From Deltaproteobacteria bacterium (GTDB lineage: Bacteria > Desulfobacterota > Binatia > UTPRO1), in assembly GCA_016200545.1 (NCBI GenBank), contig JACQEO010000073.1, positions 1 through 56,266 on the forward strand: DNA of 56,266 nucleotides, read 5' to 3'. The notes beneath the pieces are model-generated. The model was given only the letters and a program-made list of their open reading frames with translations, was not told the DNA's origin and did no database searches. The stretch's first letter is position 1. The number at the start of each line of letters is the position of its first letter. Shown here piece after piece: positions 53,149-56,266 of this stretch. The translations under genes and the position numbers were made by a program.

Positions 53149-54477
53149 ATGGTCGACGAATCCGGGAAGGTGAGCGAGCCAGAGGATACGAGCGCGGACG
53201 ACGGAGACCACACCGTCATCGTCCGCGAGACCAAGGACGCAACGAAGACTCGCACCGCCGGCACCCCGCCCTCACCACCGCAGGTCGCAGAGGACGATCG
53301 GACCGTGACGCGCGCGATCGGCAAGGCGCCCCATGCCCCCGCGATCACGCCTCCCGGGACGGAGCCCCCGACGTCCGCTGCGCCGCGCTCCGCCCCTCCG
53401 GCGCCGCCCGCGCCTCCCACAATCCCGGCGCCTCCGGTACCTCCCGCAACCCCGGCGGCGCGACCCGCAGCGACAGCGCCGGTGGAACGATCCGACAGCG
53501 ACGACGCGCCGACCATGATCCGGACTCTCGGAGCAGCGGCGGACGACGTGACCGTCGTGCGCCCGCGGCTTCGCTTGCGACCGCGCCTGATCCTGAAGAA
53601 CGCCGGGGGCGGGACGCGCGAGGTACAGCTCACCGAGCTCGACGTCACCATCGGACGCGCGACGACCTGTGACGTCGTCCTCACGAATGCCGAAGTCTCC
53701 CGACTGCACGCACGCATCATCGCCCGTGGAGAAGACCACGTGCTGGTTCCCATCGGCGCGCGCAGAAACACCTACGTCAACGGCGAACTCACGCTCGAGG
53801 AACGACTCCTCCGTCATGGCGACATGATTCGGCTCGCCGCCGAGGAGTTCGTATACGCCGACGCCGAACAATCGCCGGCGGCCGCGCGGCAGGCGCCGAC
53901 AGAGCGGACCGGCCGGTCGCGTGGGTTCGCGCTGGCGAGCGCGGCGATCGTCGCACTCGCGGCGCTCGTCGGTGTCCTCGTCGTCCGTATGTCGCGGACA
54001 CCCGAAGTACCCGAGAAGCCGGTGCCGATTCCGGCACCCCCTCCGGCGCGTGTCCCCGCTCCCGCGGTCGCGCCCGTTCCCGAAGCCAAGGTGAACGACG
54101 ACGTCCGTCCTCCCGGGCCGCCAGCTCGACCCGACACCTCGGATCGACTCGCCAAGCTTCTTTACCAGGGCGACATCGCGTTCGTCGAAAACAGGTACAC
54201 GACGCCGCCCGACGAGAGCGCGCTCTACTTCTACCGCGAAGCCTTGAAGCTGGATCCGCAGAACGCACGCGCACGCAGTCAGGTCGCGCTCATCATCGAC
54301 CGATATCTCGAGTGGGCGGAGAGAGCCCTCGCGGGGAACGATCGTGCGCGCGCGCGCCTTTTCGCCGACAAGGCGGCCTATGCGCATGAGGAGGTCGGCG
54401 ATGTCGGCAACGGCGCCGACATCGAGCGACGGCTGGATCTCCTAAGCCGACGCGTCGGCTCGTTCACCAAGAAATAG
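53149..54477 (+). CDS. Membrane-anchored FHA-domain protein with C-terminal TPR-like helices
   Basis: 442 residues from the ATG with GGGGAG upstream. Residues 1-140 are acidic, then Pro/Ala/Thr-rich, with several D-D-x-T-V/T-I repeats (DDGDHTVIVRE, EDDRTVTRAIG, DDAPTMIRTLG, DDVTVVRPR), each with a Thr in an acidic setting that could be a phosphorylation target. The FHA domain is at about 160-230 (VTIGRATTCDVVLTNAEVSR, LHARI, NTYVNG). One membrane helix at about 259-281 (LASAAIVALAALVGVLVVRM) is followed by a Pro-rich linker and a TPR-like region (ALYFYREALKLDPQNARARS). It probably docks FHA signalling to the inner membrane beside the conduit. Confidence 0.85.
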   Translation: MVDESGKVSEPEDTSADDGDHTVIVRETKDATKTRTAGTPPSPPQVAEDDRTVTRAIGKAPHAPAITPPGTEPPTSAAPRSAPPAPPAPPTIPAPPVPPATPAARPAATAPVERSDSDDAPTMIRTLGAAADDVTVVRPRLRLRPRLILKNAGGGTREVQLTELDVTIGRATTCDVVLTNAEVSRLHARIIARGEDHVLVPIGARRNTYVNGELTLEERLLRHGDMIRLAAEEFVYADAEQSPAAARQAPTERTGRSRGFALASAAIVALAALVGVLVVRMSRTPEVPEKPVPIPAPPPARVPAPAVAPVPEAKVNDDVRPPGPPARPDTSDRLAKLLYQGDIAFVENRYTTPPDESALYFYREALKLDPQNARARSQVALIIDRYLEWAERALAGNDRARARLFADKAAYAHEEVGDVGNGADIERRLDLLSRRVGSFTKK

Positions 54478-54484
54478 TTCCCGC

Positions 54485-55939
54485 TCAGAAGCGGAGAATC
54501 GCGTGCATCCGTGCGAGCAAGCGATGCGACCGCCGCTCGACCGTCTCCACGTGAGCCTGCTCGAGCCGGTCCCGAAGCCCGCTCTGGCGCTCGGCAAGCG
54601 CCCGGCTGATGGCCGCCGCGACGCTCGGTCGCGACTTGAAGAGACGCTCGAACCCTTCGCGAGCAACGATGAGGAGCTCGATATCGGAGGTCGCGCGGAC
54701 CGTCGCGGAGCGTGGCTCGTCCGTGAGCAGCGACATCTCTCCGAAAAACGCCGGGGCGCGCAGATCCGCGACGTGCGTTTCCCCATCCGCCGCCCCGCGC
54801 GCGACCACCTCGACGTCGCCCTGCAGGAGGACGAAGAAGGTGTCGCCGGCTTCACCTTCGCGGCACACCAGTTCTCCACGCCCGAACGCGAGCGGACGAA
54901 GCCACGGCGACAGGACCGCGAGGTCGTCGTCGTCGAGCTCGCTCAGAAAATCCACTTGACGTAGCGCCGCGACGCGCTCCTGCTCGAGGCTCGCCGCGTC
55001 GGCGAGCGCTCGGCCGTCACGCTGCTGGAGCACACGGATCGGGTACGGAATCTCGATCCCGTGCCGCCGGAACGCGTACCACAAGCCCGTCATGATGGCG
55101 TCGCGCACGAGATCCTGGCGCGCATAGTCGAGGATCCAGAAATGGATGCGATACTTGATGGCAAAATCGCCATACTCGGCTACCTGCACCTCCGGCTGCG
55201 GCATCTTGGCGACGTTCGGGCACTGGTCGAGTACCCCGAGGATCACGTCTTTCGTGCGGTTGGGTGGAGTGTCGTACGCGACGCCGACGAACAGCTCGTC
55301 GCCGATCGCGTTGCCGCGGTAGTTGACGATGACGTCCTTGGCGAGCATGGCGTTCGGCACCTCGAGCAGCTCGAGGGAGCGGGTGAGCAGTTGGGTCGAC
55401 CGCCACCCGATGCCCTGCACGCGTCCGAGGTACGCTCCAAAGCGGATCCAATCGCCGGGCGAAAACGGCTTCTGCACCTGGAGTGCCAGGCCGCTGAACA
55501 CGTTGCCGAGCGTCTCCTGTAGCGCGAGACCGATCACGGCGGTGACGAGCGCCGAGGTCGCCAGCAGCGGCGTGACCTCCATGCCGAGCACGCCGCCCGC
55601 GACGCCGAGGACGACGAATCCGTAGAGCACGAGCGTGATCAAGTCGAGAAAGATCGTCGAGAAGTGCGCGCTCCGACGCCGCGCGAGGAGATCGACGCTC
55701 ACGACTGCCGCGCGGACGAGCCCGAACCAAACTGCGAGCAACGTCACCGCCCGCATCGGCCCGATCCAACTTTGCGGCAGCCAAGGCAGCACGACCGCCA
55801 GCACTTCGGCGATGGCGAAAAACCCGAGTGCCCCGGAGAAGCGGCTCCCGAGCTCACGGCCCCGCAGCGCGCGCCAGGCAACCGCGACGCACGCCAGCCC
55901 CGCGAACGCCATGACGCTGAACCACAGGTCTGCGTTCAC
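54485..55939 (-). CDS. MscS-type channel fused to a cyclic-nucleotide-binding domain
   Basis: 484 residues, GTG start. Four or so membrane helices; pore helix and beta domain with LLATSALVTAVIGLALQETL, GNVFSGLALQVQKPFSPGDW and IGWRSTQLLTRSLELLEVPN. From about 340 to 450 a cNMP-binding domain is present (LAFGRGELVCREGEAGDTFF, then FFGEMSLLTDEPRSATVRA, the phosphate-binding cassette with Arg). The combination is that of cyclic-nucleotide-gated bCNG-type MscS relatives. Convergent with the FHA membrane protein, 7 bp apart. Second MscS fusion in the window, with a different regulatory tail. Confidence 0.9.
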   Translation of the reverse strand: MNADLWFSVMAFAGLACVAVAWRALRGRELGSRFSGALGFFAIAEVLAVVLPWLPQSWIGPMRAVTLLAVWFGLVRAAVVSVDLLARRRSAHFSTIFLDLITLVLYGFVVLGVAGGVLGMEVTPLLATSALVTAVIGLALQETLGNVFSGLALQVQKPFSPGDWIRFGAYLGRVQGIGWRSTQLLTRSLELLEVPNAMLAKDVIVNYRGNAIGDELFVGVAYDTPPNRTKDVILGVLDQCPNVAKMPQPEVQVAEYGDFAIKYRIHFWILDYARQDLVRDAIMTGLWYAFRRHGIEIPYPIRVLQQRDGRALADAASLEQERVAALRQVDFLSELDDDDLAVLSPWLRPLAFGRGELVCREGEAGDTFFVLLQGDVEVVARGAADGETHVADLRAPAFFGEMSLLTDEPRSATVRATSDIELLIVAREGFERLFKSRPSVAAAISRALAERQSGLRDRLEQAHVETVERRSHRLLARMHAILRF

Positions 55940-56266
55940 CTTAACCTCACTCGATCATGTCCACCACGCCGCGCACGCGACCTGGTTTCACTACATACGC
56001 GTGCACTCCTCAAGTCCCGACGCTCGCGCTGTCCGCGGATGGAGATCGTGGGTGAGTTGCCCAGCGTGCGGCACCGCGGAGCAGATGGTCCTCAAGCCTA
56101 TCGCACTCGAGCCCCATTACCCCGAGGTGGGGGTATCCATCTAAGCGGAGGACGGCAGGCCAGCGGCTCTCCAGGGTCGGTTCGCAGGGGGGCGTTCGAG
56201 GCTGGCCGGGTGCCCGCGGGTCCCCGGTGGCGTAGGCGGCCTCGACTTGGGCTGGGGGTTGACGAC
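55940..56266. other. 327-bp stretch at the right edge without a recognised gene
   Basis: Upstream of the MscS-cNMP start. GC-rich; no RNA gene or repeat seen. The last 126 bp are open on the minus strand up to a TAG at 56141-56143, so the 3' end of a gene extending beyond the window is possible, but the Pro/Arg-rich translation matches no family I know. Confidence 0.4.

Noticed and set aside
56141..56266. Possible 3' end of a transposase or other gene at the right edge, minus strand
   Set aside because: Only 41 open codons, Pro/Arg-rich, no recognisable motif; open frames of this size are frequent at this GC content.

Overview
The window is about 56 kb of GC-rich, densely packed bacterial chromosome. 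Outer-membrane barrel, lipoprotein and periplasmic multihaem cytochrome genes point to a Gram-negative envelope. Cys-rich secreted proteins with Myxococcus-type cysteine repeats, GlcG/HbpS proteins, FHA fusions and an FhlA-like sigma-54 activator suggest an uncultured deltaproteobacterial-like lineage (Binatota/Desulfobacterota-B or Myxococcota-like). That placement is inference. No rRNA, tRNA, CRISPR array, prophage or intact IS element was seen.

Positions 1-12.1 kb hold a Cys-rich surface protein, an enoyl-CoA hydratase gene broken by two frameshifts, a GH133 glycogen-debranching enzyme, and a compact minus-strand operon: STAS-ECF sigma fusion, MscS-DEP channel, type II NADH dehydrogenase, DoxX. 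A GAF-PAS-AAA+-Fis sigma-54 activator follows. Positions 12.1-21.5 kb are a plus-strand run: zinc anti-sigma-like protein, sugar-phosphate nucleotidyltransferase, an orphan BufA2-like peptide, an MFS transporter, two GlcG/HbpS proteins (one with a cupin domain), an SMP-30 lactonase, an aquaporin-like channel, a GMC oxidoreductase and a double-VOC protein. The last six suggest oxidation of a sugar or alcohol at the cell envelope.

Positions 21.5-37 kb are mosaic: a secreted-protein gene cut by one in-frame stop, an RHH/PemK toxin-antitoxin pair, an SDR plus GH63 pair, a TetR-controlled NTF2/ABM operon with a clear palindromic operator, a vanadium-haloperoxidase-like gene with two apparent single-base deletions, an MFS transporter, peroxiredoxin and thioredoxin-like genes, a flavin-halogenase-like enzyme, a truncated methyltransferase, and a ferritin-like/SRPBCC pair.

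Positions 37-56 kb are the most remarkable part, a candidate redox system that may reach the cell exterior. One operon encodes a (cNMP)2-FHA-four-[4Fe-4S] fusion, a multi-spanning b-type cytochrome candidate and a membrane-anchored decahaem cytochrome. A second encodes a pyridine-nucleotide:FAD oxidoreductase fused to two FHA domains and a [2Fe-2S] ferredoxin, a lipoprotein with two GlcG/HbpS domains, an outer-membrane barrel, and a 1305-residue decahaem-LVIVD-propeller protein. Between and beside them lie a five-haem cytochrome, a membrane FHA protein and an MscS-cNMP channel. A plausible electron path runs from NAD(P)H through FAD/[2Fe-2S], the four-cluster protein, cytochrome b and the multihaem cytochromes to the outer membrane. 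FHA and cNMP domains, which normally sense phosphothreonine and cyclic nucleotides, are built into the electron carriers themselves. I know of no characterised system with this architecture.

Several genes (3.0 kb, 21.8 kb, 28.6-30.9 kb, 35.3 kb) are broken by single-base indels, one stop codon or a junction. From one sequence I cannot tell real decay from consensus errors.
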